Assembly (NCBI RefSeq): GCF_028649455.1
Contig: NZ_JAQSIO010000001.1
Location: 868,001 to 932,000 of the forward strand
DNA length: 64,000 nt
From: Curvibacter microcysteis
Lineage (GTDB): Bacteria > Pseudomonadota > Gammaproteobacteria > Burkholderiales > Burkholderiaceae_C
Direction: 5' to 3'
Made by a program: the position numbers and the translations under genes
Notes under the pieces: generated by a model
Seen by the model: the letters and a program-made list of their open reading frames with translations, nothing else
What the model was told of the DNA's origin: nothing
Database searches by the model: none
Part shown: one piece after another, positions 9,631 through 18,260 of the stretch
Numbering within the stretch: position 1 is the stretch's first letter
Layout: each line of letters starts with the position of its first letter

Positions 9631-9791
9631 ATTGATGCTGGTCAAGGAACTCCCAAGCAGGCCAGCGCGGGTCCAGAGCCCTCCCTAGAATCGTTTTCAG
9701 GCCCCCGCAGACAGGCCAGCCCCCCGCGGCTGCGCCCCTGGCTCACCGAGTCCTGCCAGGGCCTGTGCCCTCGACTCCAGGACCCTTTTTC

Positions 9792-11405
9792 ATGCAGAAA
9801 CTCTCCATCGGCACCCGGCTCGCGCTCGGGTTCGGCCTCCTTTTGTCACTCACCTTGCTCAACACCGGCCTGGGCAACTGGCAACTGCAAACCGCCACCG
9901 AGGCCACCCAAGCCATCATCGACCAGCCCCTGAGCAAAGAGCGCCTGATTTCAGACTGGTACCGCCTGATCCACAGCGCAGTGCGCCGCACCACCGCCAT
10001 CGCTAAGAGCAGCGACCCCTCGCTGGCCACCTTTTTTGCGACCGAGCAAAAAGAATCGGCGGCGGCCACCACCGCCATCCAGAAGCAGGTCGAAGGCCTG
10101 ATGGTCAGCCACGCCGAAAAGCAGTTGTTTGCCGAGATTTCGGATTTGCGTAAGACCTACGTTGCCGCCCGCGACGAGGTGATCCGGCTCAAGCGCGACG
10201 GCCAGGCCGCCGACGCGGACAAGCTGCTTGAATCCACCTTCCTGCCCACGGCCACGCGTTACGTGGATCGCGTCAAAGCCCTGCTGGAGATGCAGCGCAG
10301 CGCGCTGGACCAGGCCGCCACCCCGATCCGCGAGGCCAATGACCGTGCCCGCCACGCCATGTGGCTCTTGGGCGCGCTGTGCCTGGCGGCCGGCGTCACC
10401 TGCTCGGTGCTGATCACGCGCAGCATCACCGCCCCTTTGAGCCGCTCGCTGCGCGTCGCACAGCAAGTGGCTTCGGGTGACCTGAGCCCCCTGCCCGCCC
10501 ACCTGAGCGACGCGAACCAGACCCCTGACACCCGCGACGAATCGCGCCACCTGCTGCTGGCCCTGGGCACCATGCAGGGCTCGCTGACGCAGGTGATCCA
10601 AGGCATCCGCCAGGCTGCGGACAACATCGCCACGGCCAGCGCAGAAATCGCCAACGGCAACCACGACCTCTCGGTGCGCACCGAGCAGACCGCGACCAAC
10701 CTGCAAAGCACCGCTTCGTCGATCGAACAATTGACCGGCCATGTGCAACATACCGCTGAAGCAGCACGCAGTGCCAGCGAGCTGGCTTCGCACGCCACCG
10801 AGGTGGCCTCGCACGGCGGTGCCGTGGTGTCCCAGGTGGTCAACACCATGGAAGCCATCAACGCCAGTTCACGCCGCATCGCCGACATCACCGGCCTGAT
10901 CGACAGCATCGCCTTCCAAACCAACATCCTGGCGCTGAACGCGGCGGTCGAGGCCGCCCGCGCCGGCGAGCAAGGCCGGGGCTTTGCCGTGGTGGCCAGC
11001 GAGGTGCGCACCCTGGCGCAACGCAGTGCCGAGGCCGCGCGCGAGATCAAGGGCCTGATCACCAGCAGCGTGGAGCGCGTGGAAGACGGCACCCGCCAGG
11101 TGCACGAGGCCGGCCGCACCATGGAAGACATTGTGGGCGCCGTGCAGCGCGTGACCACGGTGGTCAGCGACATCGCCAACGCCTCCGGGGAACAGTCCCA
11201 GGGCATTGCCCTGGTCAACCAGGCCATCGGCCAACTGGACCAAATGACGCAGCAAAACGCCGCCCTGGTGGAGGAGTCTGCGGCGGCCGCCCAGAGCCTG
11301 CGTGAGCAGGCCGAACGACTGACCCAAACCGTGGCCAGCTTCACCCTGGGCCAGAGCCCCAGCGGTGCCCGCACCCGACCGAACCCAGCGTTGCTTGGCA
11401 CCTGA
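9792..11405 (+). CDS. methyl-accepting chemotaxis protein
   Basis: A 537-residue chemoreceptor. TM1 is about residues 8-28, a periplasmic four-helix-bundle sensor domain covers about 30-188, TM2 is about 189-211 ([13 protein letters not shown]), then a HAMP linker and the long cytoplasmic signalling coiled coil. The hairpin tip reads [19 protein letters not shown], and methylation helices flank it. The C-terminus lacks a CheR-docking pentapeptide. The receptor would relay an unknown ligand to CheA/CheW. I start at the ATG at 9792, with AGGA 10 nt upstream; a GTG at 9765 adds nine residues without support. Confidence 0.94.
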   Translation: MQKLSIGTRLALGFGLLLSLTLLNTGLGNWQLQTATEATQAIIDQPLSKERLISDWYRLIHSAVRRTTAIAKSSDPSLATFFATEQKESAAATTAIQKQVEGLMVSHAEKQLFAEISDLRKTYVAARDEVIRLKRDGQAADADKLLESTFLPTATRYVDRVKALLEMQRSALDQAATPIREANDRARHAMWLLGALCLAAGVTCSVLITRSITAPLSRSLRVAQQVASGDLSPLPAHLSDANQTPDTRDESRHLLLALGTMQGSLTQVIQGIRQAADNIATASAEIANGNHDLSVRTEQTATNLQSTASSIEQLTGHVQHTAEAARSASELASHATEVASHGGAVVSQVVNTMEAINASSRRIADITGLIDSIAFQTNILALNAAVEAARAGEQGRGFAVVASEVRTLAQRSAEAAREIKGLITSSVERVEDGTRQVHEAGRTMEDIVGAVQRVTTVVSDIANASGEQSQGIALVNQAIGQLDQMTQQNAALVEESAAAAQSLREQAERLTQTVASFTLGQSPSGARTRPNPALLGT

Positions 11406-11462
11406 ACAGCGCGCCACCCAGCGGCCCCGGCCCCCGGCCCGGCCGCGTCAAGCCCCCTGACT

Positions 11463-11476
11463 TTGACCTAGCGCAA
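11463..11476. promoter_or_regulatory. FNR/Anr-type box, distal
   Basis: TTGAC-N4-CGCAA, a 14-bp dyad of the CRP/FNR type. It lies exactly 50 bp upstream of an identical-pattern box. Relative to the predicted ompW start its centre is near -91.5, a usual class I activator position. Confidence 0.6.
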
Positions 11477-11512
11477 ACAGGATGCATGGTCCGTCTTGGA
11501 GGCCCAAATCAC

Positions 11513-11526
11513 TTGACTTGACGCAA
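11513..11526. promoter_or_regulatory. FNR/Anr-type box, proximal
   Basis: TTGAC-N4-CGCAA again. Its centre (11519.5) is about 41.5 bp upstream of the start predicted from the TTTAAT hexamer, the canonical class II FNR position, where the activator replaces the -35 element. Confidence 0.68.
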
Positions 11527-11548
11527 GGCTACCAAGGAGGGGAAAGAC

Positions 11549-11554
11549 TTTAAT
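11549..11554 (+). promoter_or_regulatory. ompW -10 hexamer
   Basis: TTTAAT matches TATAAT at 5 of 6 positions and predicts a start near 11561. No TTGACA-like -35 is seen; the proximal FNR-type box occupies that position. The mRNA leader would be about 36 nt. Confidence 0.55.
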
Positions 11555-11596
11555 CAAGTCACGGGGGCCGTCCCCGGTGATGTAAGAAAGAAGACC

Positions 11597-12187
11597 ATGA
11601 AAAAGCAAGTGATGGCTGTCGCCGCCCTGTGTGCCCTGATGTCTGGCGCTGCCTTCGCCCAGCAAACCGAAGGCCCTTGGTTGGTCCGCGCCCGTGCCGT
11701 GAACCTTCAAGCGTCGAACGGCGATACGACCGGCCTGGGCCTGTCGACCAACAACAAGTGGCTGCCTGAAGTCGACTTCACCTATTTCTTCAACAAGAAC
11801 ATCGCCGCTGAGTTGATCCTGACGGTGCCGCAAAGCCAAACGCTGTATTCCAAGGGCACCGCCATTGGCTCGTTCAAGCACCTGCCGCCGACCCTGACCC
11901 TGCAATACCACTTCGACGCTCCGGGCTTCAAGCCCTACGTCGGCGCCGGTATCAACTACACCCGCCTGAGCAGCATCAAGCTGCCCGCCGGTGTCAGCGT
12001 GGACAGCAACAGCTTCGGTCCGGCCCTGCAAGCTGGTGTGGACATTCCCGTGGGCAAGAACATGTATGTCAACTTCGACATCAAGAAGGTTTACATCCGT
12101 ACGGATGTGAGCGCCGCTGGCAGCAAGTTGGGGACCTTCAAGGTGGACCCCCTGCTGGTGGGTGTGGGTCTGGGCTGGCGTTTCTAA
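11597..12187 (+). CDS. ompW: OmpW family outer-membrane protein
   Basis: A 196-residue protein with a clean signal peptide (MKKQVMAVAALCALMSGAAFAQ). The mature part has the alternating pattern of an eight-stranded barrel and ends in GLGWRF, with the terminal Phe needed for BAM recognition. PEVDFTYFFNKNIAAELIL and KPYVGAGINYT are typical OmpW segments. In E. coli OmpW is linked to anaerobic-aerobic transition and is FNR-controlled; the two FNR-type boxes upstream support the same here. It is followed by a strong terminator. Confidence 0.93.
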   Translation: MKKQVMAVAALCALMSGAAFAQQTEGPWLVRARAVNLQASNGDTTGLGLSTNNKWLPEVDFTYFFNKNIAAELILTVPQSQTLYSKGTAIGSFKHLPPTLTLQYHFDAPGFKPYVGAGINYTRLSSIKLPAGVSVDSNSFGPALQAGVDIPVGKNMYVNFDIKKVYIRTDVSAAGSKLGTFKVDPLLVGVGLGWRF

Positions 12188-12214
12188 ACCAACGCCTCAA
12201 ACGCCCAGTTTGGA

Positions 12215-12245
12215 GCCAGCAGGTCGCAAGCCTGCTGGCTTTTTT
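12215..12245 (+). terminator. intrinsic terminator after ompW
   Basis: GCCAGCAGG (12215-12223) pairs with CCTGCTGGC (12231-12239) across a 7-nt loop and is followed by six T residues (12240-12245). It ends the ompW transcript before the convergent acyltransferase gene. Confidence 0.92.
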
Positions 12246-12313
12246 ATCGCCTCCGCGCCGAGTCGCCTGAGGCCCCGTCCTGGCGCCGCCCTGCCCTCGA
12301 TGCGATGTGGCGC

Positions 12314-13279
12314 TCAGGCAGGCAGCTTGAGTTTTTGCAGCGGCCGGTCAATCCACCAGACAAAGACCGCCGACACCAGCAAACTGGCCAGCACCGACAC
12401 CACGGCAAAGTCCAGCGGCCGGTCGGTGCCCCAGCGCAGCAAAAAGACAGCCCCCACCGTGGTGTGAACCAGGTAGAGCGGGTAAGACACATCACCCAGC
12501 CACTTGTCCGTGGTCCCCATGGCACGGCGCGCCAGCGACAGCACCACCCAGGCCGACAACAACACGGACAAGCCCAGGCCATAAGTCCAGGGCCAATAGG
12601 GGTCACGCAACCAGTACAGCGCGTGCAGGCACCAGATCAACACGCTGAGCCGGGGCATGGCCCCGCGCTGCCACGCCTCGCGGTAATGGCAGACCAGGGA
12701 GCCCGCCGCGAACGGCATCAGCCCCGTGGCGAAGCCCACATAGCGGGGCAAAAAGGAATCGGTGGAGAAGCCGAACTGCACATTGGCAAAGAACGCCACG
12801 GCCAAACCCAGCCAAGCCGCGCTGCGGCTGCGCGCAAACAAAGGCATCAGGGCATAGGCCCAGACCTCGACAAACAGGGCACCGGCCACCGGGACCGGCA
12901 GGCCCGGTGCGGGCAGCCAGGGGTTCATGGTGAGGACGGCCAGCCAGTTGCGCCAGCCCTGCGGGACCTGGAACTGCGGGTTCAGCCCAGCCGGGTTGAC
13001 CCCCTGCCGAACCAGCCACCACAACAACGCCAAGCCGGCCAAGGAAGCCAGCGCGTACGACGGGTAGATGCGCAAGAACCGGTTGAAGGCGTAGCGTTTG
13101 AGGCCTGCAGCTTCAAAGCCGTAGCGCTGGCTGAGCACAAAGGTCATCAGGTAGCCGCTGAGGACAAAGAAGCCCCACACCGCATACGCGGCCGGGCCAT
13201 GGATCATGTCCGCATACAGGTGCGACACGACGACCAGCATGGCCAGAAAAAACCGCCAACTCCCCAAACCCAGACTCAT
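12314..13279 (-). CDS. acyltransferase family 3 membrane protein
   Basis: A 321-residue protein with eight to ten membrane helices. It begins LGSWRFFLAMLVVVSHLYAD, containing the conserved early His, and has FFVLSGYLMTFVL and FNRFLRIYPSYALA, the R-x-R-Y/R-I-Y-P motif of acyltransferase-3 proteins. These enzymes O-acetylate or O-acylate surface sugars such as LPS or exopolysaccharide. GGGAG lies 7 nt before the ATG, inside one arm of an inverted repeat that may control expression. Confidence 0.92.
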   Translation of the reverse strand: MSLGLGSWRFFLAMLVVVSHLYADMIHGPAAYAVWGFFVLSGYLMTFVLSQRYGFEAAGLKRYAFNRFLRIYPSYALASLAGLALLWWLVRQGVNPAGLNPQFQVPQGWRNWLAVLTMNPWLPAPGLPVPVAGALFVEVWAYALMPLFARSRSAAWLGLAVAFFANVQFGFSTDSFLPRYVGFATGLMPFAAGSLVCHYREAWQRGAMPRLSVLIWCLHALYWLRDPYWPWTYGLGLSVLLSAWVVLSLARRAMGTTDKWLGDVSYPLYLVHTTVGAVFLLRWGTDRPLDFAVVSVLASLLVSAVFVWWIDRPLQKLKLPA

Positions 13280-13281
13280 TT

Positions 13282-13315
13282 TGATACTCCCAAACTTGAA
13301 AATTGAAGAGTATCA
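13282..13315 (-). promoter_or_regulatory. inverted repeat covering the acyltransferase ribosome binding site
   Basis: On the minus strand TGATACTC (13315-13308) is perfectly inverted as GAGTATCA (13289-13282) with an AU-rich 18-nt loop. The 3' arm includes part of the Shine-Dalgarno GGGAG (13291-13287). In RNA the stem would hide the ribosome binding site; in DNA it could be an operator. A TAAAGT hexamer just upstream (13316-13321) leaves it open whether the full 5' arm is transcribed. Confidence 0.5.
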
Positions 13316-13407
13316 CTTTACACATGAGACGGCATCAGCCGGGGGGCCGTCCCAGTTCATGCCCCTCCGCGTCAGGCGCCCCTGGCTGCGGCGGTAGCAG
13401 CAAGCCC

Positions 13408-13908
13408 TCAGTGCGCAGCGAGCGCGTCTTCCGGGCTGTCGGAGCAGGTGGCACCGCCGCAACCGTGGATCACCGCCCCAGGCAAAGCATCTGGAGACGC
13501 CACCTGCCCTGTTTCAGGGTCGTAGCCGACCCGGCGCAGGTGCAAGGCCAAGGCGGCGTCCATGGTCTGCGCGTGCTGGGGGAACCAGATCGCCAATTCG
13601 GACGCCATCTGACGCACCAGGGCCAGGTCACCGGCAGCACCGCGCACGGCACCTTCGCGCATCACCTGCAAGACGACCTTGTGCTGCACGCTGTGGCAAT
13701 TGGAGGACGAAAAACGGGTGTCCTGCATCCAGCGGTCTTCACGGCCAAAGTGGTCGTCGGTGTGCTCAATCAACCCCTGCCAGTGCTGGAGCAAGTCCGC
13801 GTCGGGCGCTGTGCGGACCGCGGCAAGCAGGTCGACAAACTCACGGTGGGTGTCATCCATGAGGGGGAGGTCGAGCGACAGCGCGTCGCTCCATTCGAGC
13901 TGGGTCAT
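13408..13908 (-). CDS. bacteriohemerythrin
   Basis: A 166-residue four-helix protein with all ligands of a diiron hemerythrin: His21 (DDTHREF), His49/His53 with Glu57 (HTDDHFGRE), His72/His76 (HSVQH), and His112/Asp117 (HAQTMD). Such proteins bind O2 reversibly and are implicated in oxygen delivery, sensing or NO/iron handling. The C-terminal 35 residues extend beyond the domain and contain two cysteines (HGCGGATC). The ATG at 13908 is preceded by GGAGAA; a longer frame adds seven residues. Confidence 0.93.
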   Translation of the reverse strand: MTQLEWSDALSLDLPLMDDTHREFVDLLAAVRTAPDADLLQHWQGLIEHTDDHFGREDRWMQDTRFSSSNCHSVQHKVVLQVMREGAVRGAAGDLALVRQMASELAIWFPQHAQTMDAALALHLRRVGYDPETGQVASPDALPGAVIHGCGGATCSDSPEDALAAH

Positions 13909-14009
13909 GCGGTTCTCCGGGTACGGCAAGCGCCGCAGCTTAAGCCGCCCACCACGGGCTGCGCTTGATCCAGGTCAGGCGCTGCGCAATGCCTCGCGCT
14001 CAGCGCCCC

Positions 14010-14213
14010 TCAGGACTTGGGCCGGGAGCGAGGAGCCAGAGGCGGTGCTGCCTTGAAGGGCCAAGCCACGGCCGCTTGCGCCCAGGCGGGGGGGACAGGC
14101 TGAGCGCGCGGCGCCGCAGCGGGGGCCGGCGGAGCGGACTCCTGGCCGGGGGATGGCCGATCAGCCGAGGGCTGGGTGGACTCGCTCGCGGGCCCTGGTT
14201 TTGGATGTGACAT
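14010..14213 (-). CDS. small proline/alanine-rich hypothetical protein
   Basis: A 67-codon frame starting at ATG 14213 behind AGGGAG with a 5-nt gap. The translation is very rich in Pro, Ala and Ser with a basic end (LAPRSRPKS). No motif is recognised. It lies in a 500-bp stretch that otherwise holds no gene. The good ribosome binding site is the main support; composition alone could produce such a frame in this GC-rich genome. Confidence 0.35.
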   Translation of the reverse strand: MSHPKPGPASESTQPSADRPSPGQESAPPAPAAAPRAQPVPPAWAQAAVAWPFKAAPPLAPRSRPKS

Positions 14214-14408
14214 GAAGCTCCCTGTGAGTGATCGATCCCGGATGAGATCGACAGACCAAGCGGTCCAGCCCCAAGCCGGCCGCATTTTTGCCACTCAACG
14301 GAGCGCACCAACCGTTGGTTGACGCAACACCTGGATTTCAGCTTCAAATTTGAAAAAATGAATCCCTGGCCTGGGCGGCGCGAGGGCCGCCCACGGTGAT
14401 CACACCAC

Positions 14409-15110
14409 TCAGGGCTTGGCGGGCACGGCATCCACCCACTGCGCCAGCGTCTGGGCCAGCTGATCGGTGGCCTGGGTCAGGGCCAGGACACCCCCCGCCG
14501 CATCGGGGCTGCTGGCCGGATGGCGCGCCACAAACACCCGCTGGGCCAGCAAGGTCTCACCGGCCGCGCGGTTGTCCAGCAAGGTGGCGCGCAAACGCAC
14601 CAGGGCCGAACTTTGGTCGGCGCGCTCAAACACCTGGCTGAACTCTTCCAGCTCCAGGCGCAGCACGCGCAGGGGCTGGTCCGGGCTGCGCTGCAGCGCC
14701 GCGCCTTCGGTGGCGCTCAGGACCGCATGCTGGGTGCCCAGGAGATCGCGCAAACGCAAGCGCACCAGTTGCGCTGGCGGCAGGGCCCAACGGGCTTGGG
14801 CGTAGGGTCGAAGTTGCTGGTCACCGGTATAGCCCAGGCGGTAAAGCACCAGGCTGGAGCTGTCCAACAGGCCGGATGGCTCCAAGTCAGCCAGCACCAG
14901 CACGGGCAGCTTGGCCTTGGCTGGGGTGGCTGGGGCGGTGCTCAGGCCCGGGCCGAAGTCGTACTGGGTGGGCCGCACAGGTCGTTCGGGGATGACCGAG
15001 CAGGCGCTCAGCAGGCTCAGCAACAGCAAGCCCCCGACAGCCCCCACGCGACGCCGCTCCGACCGGGCTCCTGAACGATCGAAGACAGACAAGCAAGAAA
15101 TCAAAGACAT
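14409..15110 (-). CDS. ABC transporter auxiliary lipoprotein (PqiC-like)
   Basis: A 233-residue lipoprotein. The signal peptide ends in a lipobox LLSAC (Cys about residue 37). The rest resembles the ABC-type transport auxiliary lipoprotein family (PqiC/DUF330), which sits at the outer membrane and works with MCE-type transporters. It is the last gene of a four-gene operon with permease, ATPase and MlaD-like protein. AGGAGT precedes the ATG. Confidence 0.85.
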   Translation of the reverse strand: MSLISCLSVFDRSGARSERRRVGAVGGLLLLSLLSACSVIPERPVRPTQYDFGPGLSTAPATPAKAKLPVLVLADLEPSGLLDSSSLVLYRLGYTGDQQLRPYAQARWALPPAQLVRLRLRDLLGTQHAVLSATEGAALQRSPDQPLRVLRLELEEFSQVFERADQSSALVRLRATLLDNRAAGETLLAQRVFVARHPASSPDAAGGVLALTQATDQLAQTLAQWVDAVPAKP

Positions 15111-15134
15111 GGATCTGTACTCCTAAAACGGGAC

Positions 15135-16118
15135 TCAGGGCCGAACCACCACGGGCGGCGGGGTGAAGCCGGGTTCACCTGGGCCTGGCAGCATCTGGCC
15201 CGCCCCAAACAGCAGCGACTGAGGGTTGTCATTGAGCCCGGTCGCGGTGCGCCCCAACTGACGCACCGTGCGCGAAGCGTCCTCCGCCACCCGGTTGACG
15301 CGCGGCAAGGTGGTCGAGCCCAAGGTGTCGACCACGTGCGAGAAGGCGTCGGCGCTCTGGGCAATGCGGTCGATGGGGCCGTCCTTGTCGTTCAGGCGCT
15401 GGGCCGTCTGCGTCAGCGCGTTGGACATGCGCCCGAGGTCGGTCGCCGTGCCTTGAAGGCCTTTCAAGGTGACGGTGGCCTCGTGGGCCAAGGCCGGGAC
15501 CGCGGCCAGGGCCGGGTCCAATCGGGTCTGCACCGTCTGGTTCAGGCTGGCCGTGAGCTGGGCCGAGTTCTCAGACACCTTGGCAAGGTTGCTCAGCAGG
15601 AGCGACAAACGCTTTTGGTTGTCGTCCGACAAGGTCTGGTTGATGCGCACCGTGGCTTCGTTGATCTGCGCCAGCAACTCAGGGGCCTGCTCGGTCATTT
15701 TGCCGAGCTGCGAAGTCACCAGTGGCAGACGCGGCAAGCCGTCTTCTCCAGGCTCTTGCCGGGCCTGAGGGGCGCCCGCATCGTCCAGCAACACATAGGC
15801 CAAACCGGTCACACCTTGGTAGGCCAGGGTAGCGTAGGTGGTGGGCCCCAAAGGGGTCTTGTCCTCCACTTGGATGCGGATCAACACATTGCCCTTGGCT
15901 TGGTGGTCAAAGCTGATGCTCGTGACCTTGCCCACGCCCACGCCCTTGTAGCGCACGGCCGCCTGGGGCTGCAGGCCGGTGATGGCGTCCCGGGTGGACA
16001 GCTCATAGTTTTGGTACTTGCCCTTGTCGCGGGTCAGCCAGATCACCAGCGACACCAGCATCAGGGTGACCACCAACACAAAAGTGCCAGCGGCCATGGC
16101 GTGAGATTTGTTTTCCAT
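15135..16118 (-). CDS. MlaD/MCE domain protein
   Basis: A 327-residue protein with one N-terminal membrane anchor (TFVLVVTLMLVSLVIWL), then an MCE domain at about residues 37-120 (ITGLQPQAAVRYKGVGVGKV and AYQGVTGLAYVLL), then a long helical region with regular Gln/Asn/Thr-rich heptads (about 140-300) and a Pro-rich tail. MCE proteins form hexameric rings or tubes that carry lipids across the periplasm. The long helical tail would build a tunnel toward the outer membrane. The ATPase gene lies 18 nt upstream in the same operon. Confidence 0.93.
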   Translation of the reverse strand: MENKSHAMAAGTFVLVVTLMLVSLVIWLTRDKGKYQNYELSTRDAITGLQPQAAVRYKGVGVGKVTSISFDHQAKGNVLIRIQVEDKTPLGPTTYATLAYQGVTGLAYVLLDDAGAPQARQEPGEDGLPRLPLVTSQLGKMTEQAPELLAQINEATVRINQTLSDDNQKRLSLLLSNLAKVSENSAQLTASLNQTVQTRLDPALAAVPALAHEATVTLKGLQGTATDLGRMSNALTQTAQRLNDKDGPIDRIAQSADAFSHVVDTLGSTTLPRVNRVAEDASRTVRQLGRTATGLNDNPQSLLFGAGQMLPGPGEPGFTPPPVVVRP

Positions 16119-16136
16119 GTGCGTATCCTTGGCAAA

Positions 16137-16982
16137 TCAGGGCTGAGACGGGGCAAGGCCAGGGACCTCAGCGGCCACCGGGGTCATGGCCCGACGTCCG
16201 CGCTCCCCCTGGAAAAAGTCGTGAATAAAGGGGTGTTGAATGCGCGCCACCTCGGTCGGCGGGCCGCTGAACAGCACTTTTTGCTCGGCCAGCACCGCCA
16301 CCCGCGACGACAAGGCAAACAGCGTGTCCAGGTCATGGGTCACCATCACCATGGTCACGCCCAACTCGGCATGCAGGGAGTGGAGCAGTTCGCAAAACTC
16401 ATCGGAGGCATGGGGGTCCAGACCCGCCGTCGGCTCGTCGAGCAGCAGCAGTGGCGGGTCCATGATGAGCGCGCGCGCCAACGCCACCCGCTTGATCATG
16501 CCGCCCGACAGGTCGGACGGCTTTTTGTGGGCGTGCTGCGGGCCCAGACCCACCATCTGCAACTTGACGTAGGCGGCGGCGCGCACCAAGTCGTCCGGCA
16601 GCGTGCCCAGCTCGCGCAGGGGAAACGCAATGTTCTCCAGCACGCTGAAGGCCGAAAACAAAGCGCCTTGCTGGAACAGCATGCCGACCCGGCTGGCGGC
16701 GCCTTGGCGCCCCAATTGGGCAGCGGGCTGCCCGAGCACCGTGACGGTGCCGCGGGCAGGATGCTCGAGTCCCAAAATTTGCCGCAGCAGCACCGTCTTG
16801 CCCGTGCCGGAGCCACCCACCAAGGACACCATTTCGCCGCGCTCAATGGTCAGCGCCAAGTCGCGGTGAATGACCACCGGGCGCTCGGGCGGGCCAAACT
16901 GGGTCCACAGGCCCCGGATCTCGACCACGGCAGGGCTCGCCGGCAGCTTGCTCGGGGGCGGGGACTGGTTGGTCTCGGTCAT
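16137..16982 (-). CDS. ABC transporter ATP-binding protein, MlaF-type
   Basis: A 281-residue ATPase with Walker A GGSGTGKT (about 56-63), signature LSGGM (158-162) and Walker B LLLLDEP (178-184). LSGGMIKRVALARAL and EFCELLHSLHAELGVTMVMVTHDLDTLF match the MlaF branch. It powers the neighbouring permease in a lipid-moving ABC complex at the inner membrane. It starts 2 nt after the permease stop, so the two are tightly coupled. Confidence 0.94.
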   Translation of the reverse strand: MTETNQSPPPSKLPASPAVVEIRGLWTQFGPPERPVVIHRDLALTIERGEMVSLVGGSGTGKTVLLRQILGLEHPARGTVTVLGQPAAQLGRQGAASRVGMLFQQGALFSAFSVLENIAFPLRELGTLPDDLVRAAAYVKLQMVGLGPQHAHKKPSDLSGGMIKRVALARALIMDPPLLLLDEPTAGLDPHASDEFCELLHSLHAELGVTMVMVTHDLDTLFALSSRVAVLAEQKVLFSGPPTEVARIQHPFIHDFFQGERGRRAMTPVAAEVPGLAPSQP

Positions 16983-16984
16983 GC

Positions 16985-18139
16985 TCAGATCCCCACGTCG
17001 CGGAACAAGATGGCGAACAAGGCGTCGACCAGGATCACCACCGTGATGGCGCTGACCACCGAGGAAGTGGTGCCTTGGCCCAGGCTCTCGGTGTTGGGCT
17101 TGATGCGCAAACCGTAGTGGCAGCCCACCATCGCGATCAAGACGCCAAAGACCGCCGATTTGGCCGTGGCCAGCACCAGGTTGGCGGGGTCCACCGCCGC
17201 CGGCAGGGCCTGCATGAAGTAAGCGGGGGTGACGTTCAGGGCCAGGTCACTGGCCAGCATGCCCCCGGCGAGCGAACACAAAGAGGTCCACACCGACACC
17301 AGCGGCATGGCAATCGCCAGCGCCACTGCGCGCGGCATGACCAGTCGAAAACCGTGAGAGATGCCCATGACACGCATGGCGTCCAGCTCTTCCGTGACCC
17401 GCATGACCCCAATCTGCGCCGTGATCGACGAGCCCGAACGCCCCGCCACCAAAATGGCCGCCAGCATCGGCCCCAACTCACGGATCAGCGAAATGCCCAG
17501 GATGTTGACGATGAACGCCTCTGCCCCGAACTGCCTCAATTGCAGCGACATCAGGTAGGCCAGCACCACGCCAATCAGAAAACCCACCAAGGCCGTGATG
17601 GGCAAGGCCGTGGTGCCCATTTGGTAGAGGTGCCCGGAGACATCGCGCCAAGGCCCGTCTTGAGGCGAACGGGCCCACCGGCACAGATCAATCAACAACT
17701 GCCCCTGCATGCGCACGTAGTCGCTGGCGTGGGCCACCCCCTCGATCACCCGCACACCGAGTTGGTCCAGCGACGAACGCCAGCCCCCGGGACGCTGCTG
17801 GGCGGCCGCCAAGGCCTCAGGGCTCAAGGCCAGGCGCGCCACGCGCTCCAGCAAGGGCTGCTGCAACTCGGTGCTGGCCAGTTCGACAGGCCATTGCTGG
17901 CCCCATTGGCGCCAGAGCAGCTGGGCCCCGACATGGTCAAGTTGCTGCATTTCGCGCAGATCCCAGCGCTGGGGTCGTTCGCCCGAGCCCTGGCTATGCG
18001 CCAACTGCGCCAGCAAAGCCTTGGCCGATGCACGGTCAGCCAGCGCCGCGGCAGTCCAGTCGCCCTGTGGCACGACGCAGCGGCCATCGGGCGTGGTGCG
18101 CAGCACCAGGCTGGGGGAAGTGCGCGAAGTGTCGGTCAA
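16985..18139 (-). CDS. ABC permease, STAS-MlaE fusion
   Basis: A 384-residue protein. Residues about 10-120 look like a STAS-type domain (WDLREMQQLDHVGAQLLWRQWG), and the rest is a MlaE permease with about five helices, including FIVNILGISLIRELGPMLAAILVAGRSGSSITAQIG, the conserved MlaE core given here in part. In E. coli the STAS protein MlaB is separate; here it is fused to the permease, as in some other MCE systems. First gene of the operon 18139-14409. Confidence 0.92.
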   Translation of the reverse strand: MTDTSRTSPSLVLRTTPDGRCVVPQGDWTAAALADRASAKALLAQLAHSQGSGERPQRWDLREMQQLDHVGAQLLWRQWGQQWPVELASTELQQPLLERVARLALSPEALAAAQQRPGGWRSSLDQLGVRVIEGVAHASDYVRMQGQLLIDLCRWARSPQDGPWRDVSGHLYQMGTTALPITALVGFLIGVVLAYLMSLQLRQFGAEAFIVNILGISLIRELGPMLAAILVAGRSGSSITAQIGVMRVTEELDAMRVMGISHGFRLVMPRAVALAIAMPLVSVWTSLCSLAGGMLASDLALNVTPAYFMQALPAAVDPANLVLATAKSAVFGVLIAMVGCHYGLRIKPNTESLGQGTTSSVVSAITVVILVDALFAILFRDVGI

Positions 18140-18216
18140 GGTGAAGCCATTGTGGTGTGGGTGGAAGCGGCCCTGATGCTAGCGTGGAGACGCCCGATCC
18201 AAGGACTGGCCGACGC

Positions 18217-18249
18217 TGTAAATGTAATCAAACGATATTGGCATTTACA
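18217..18249. repeat. perfect inverted repeat upstream of the Mla-type operon
   Basis: TGTAAATG (18217-18224) and CATTTACA (18242-18249) are perfect 8-bp inverted arms with a 17-nt AT-rich spacer. It lies 78 nt before the permease start and 12 nt past the lysR stop. There is no T-run, so it is unlikely to be a terminator and may be an operator for the operon. Confidence 0.55.
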
Positions 18250-18260
18250 ACCATCCCAAC

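Noticed and set aside
9640-9670. Possible flagellar sigma-28 promoter for the chemoreceptor gene
   Set aside because: TCAAGGAA-N11-GCCAGCGC has a -35-like half but the -10 half misses most of GCCGATAA.
14300-14345. FNR-like box near TTGGTTGACGCAA
   Set aside because: Spacing does not fit the 14-bp FNR dyad and no gene start lies at a suitable distance.
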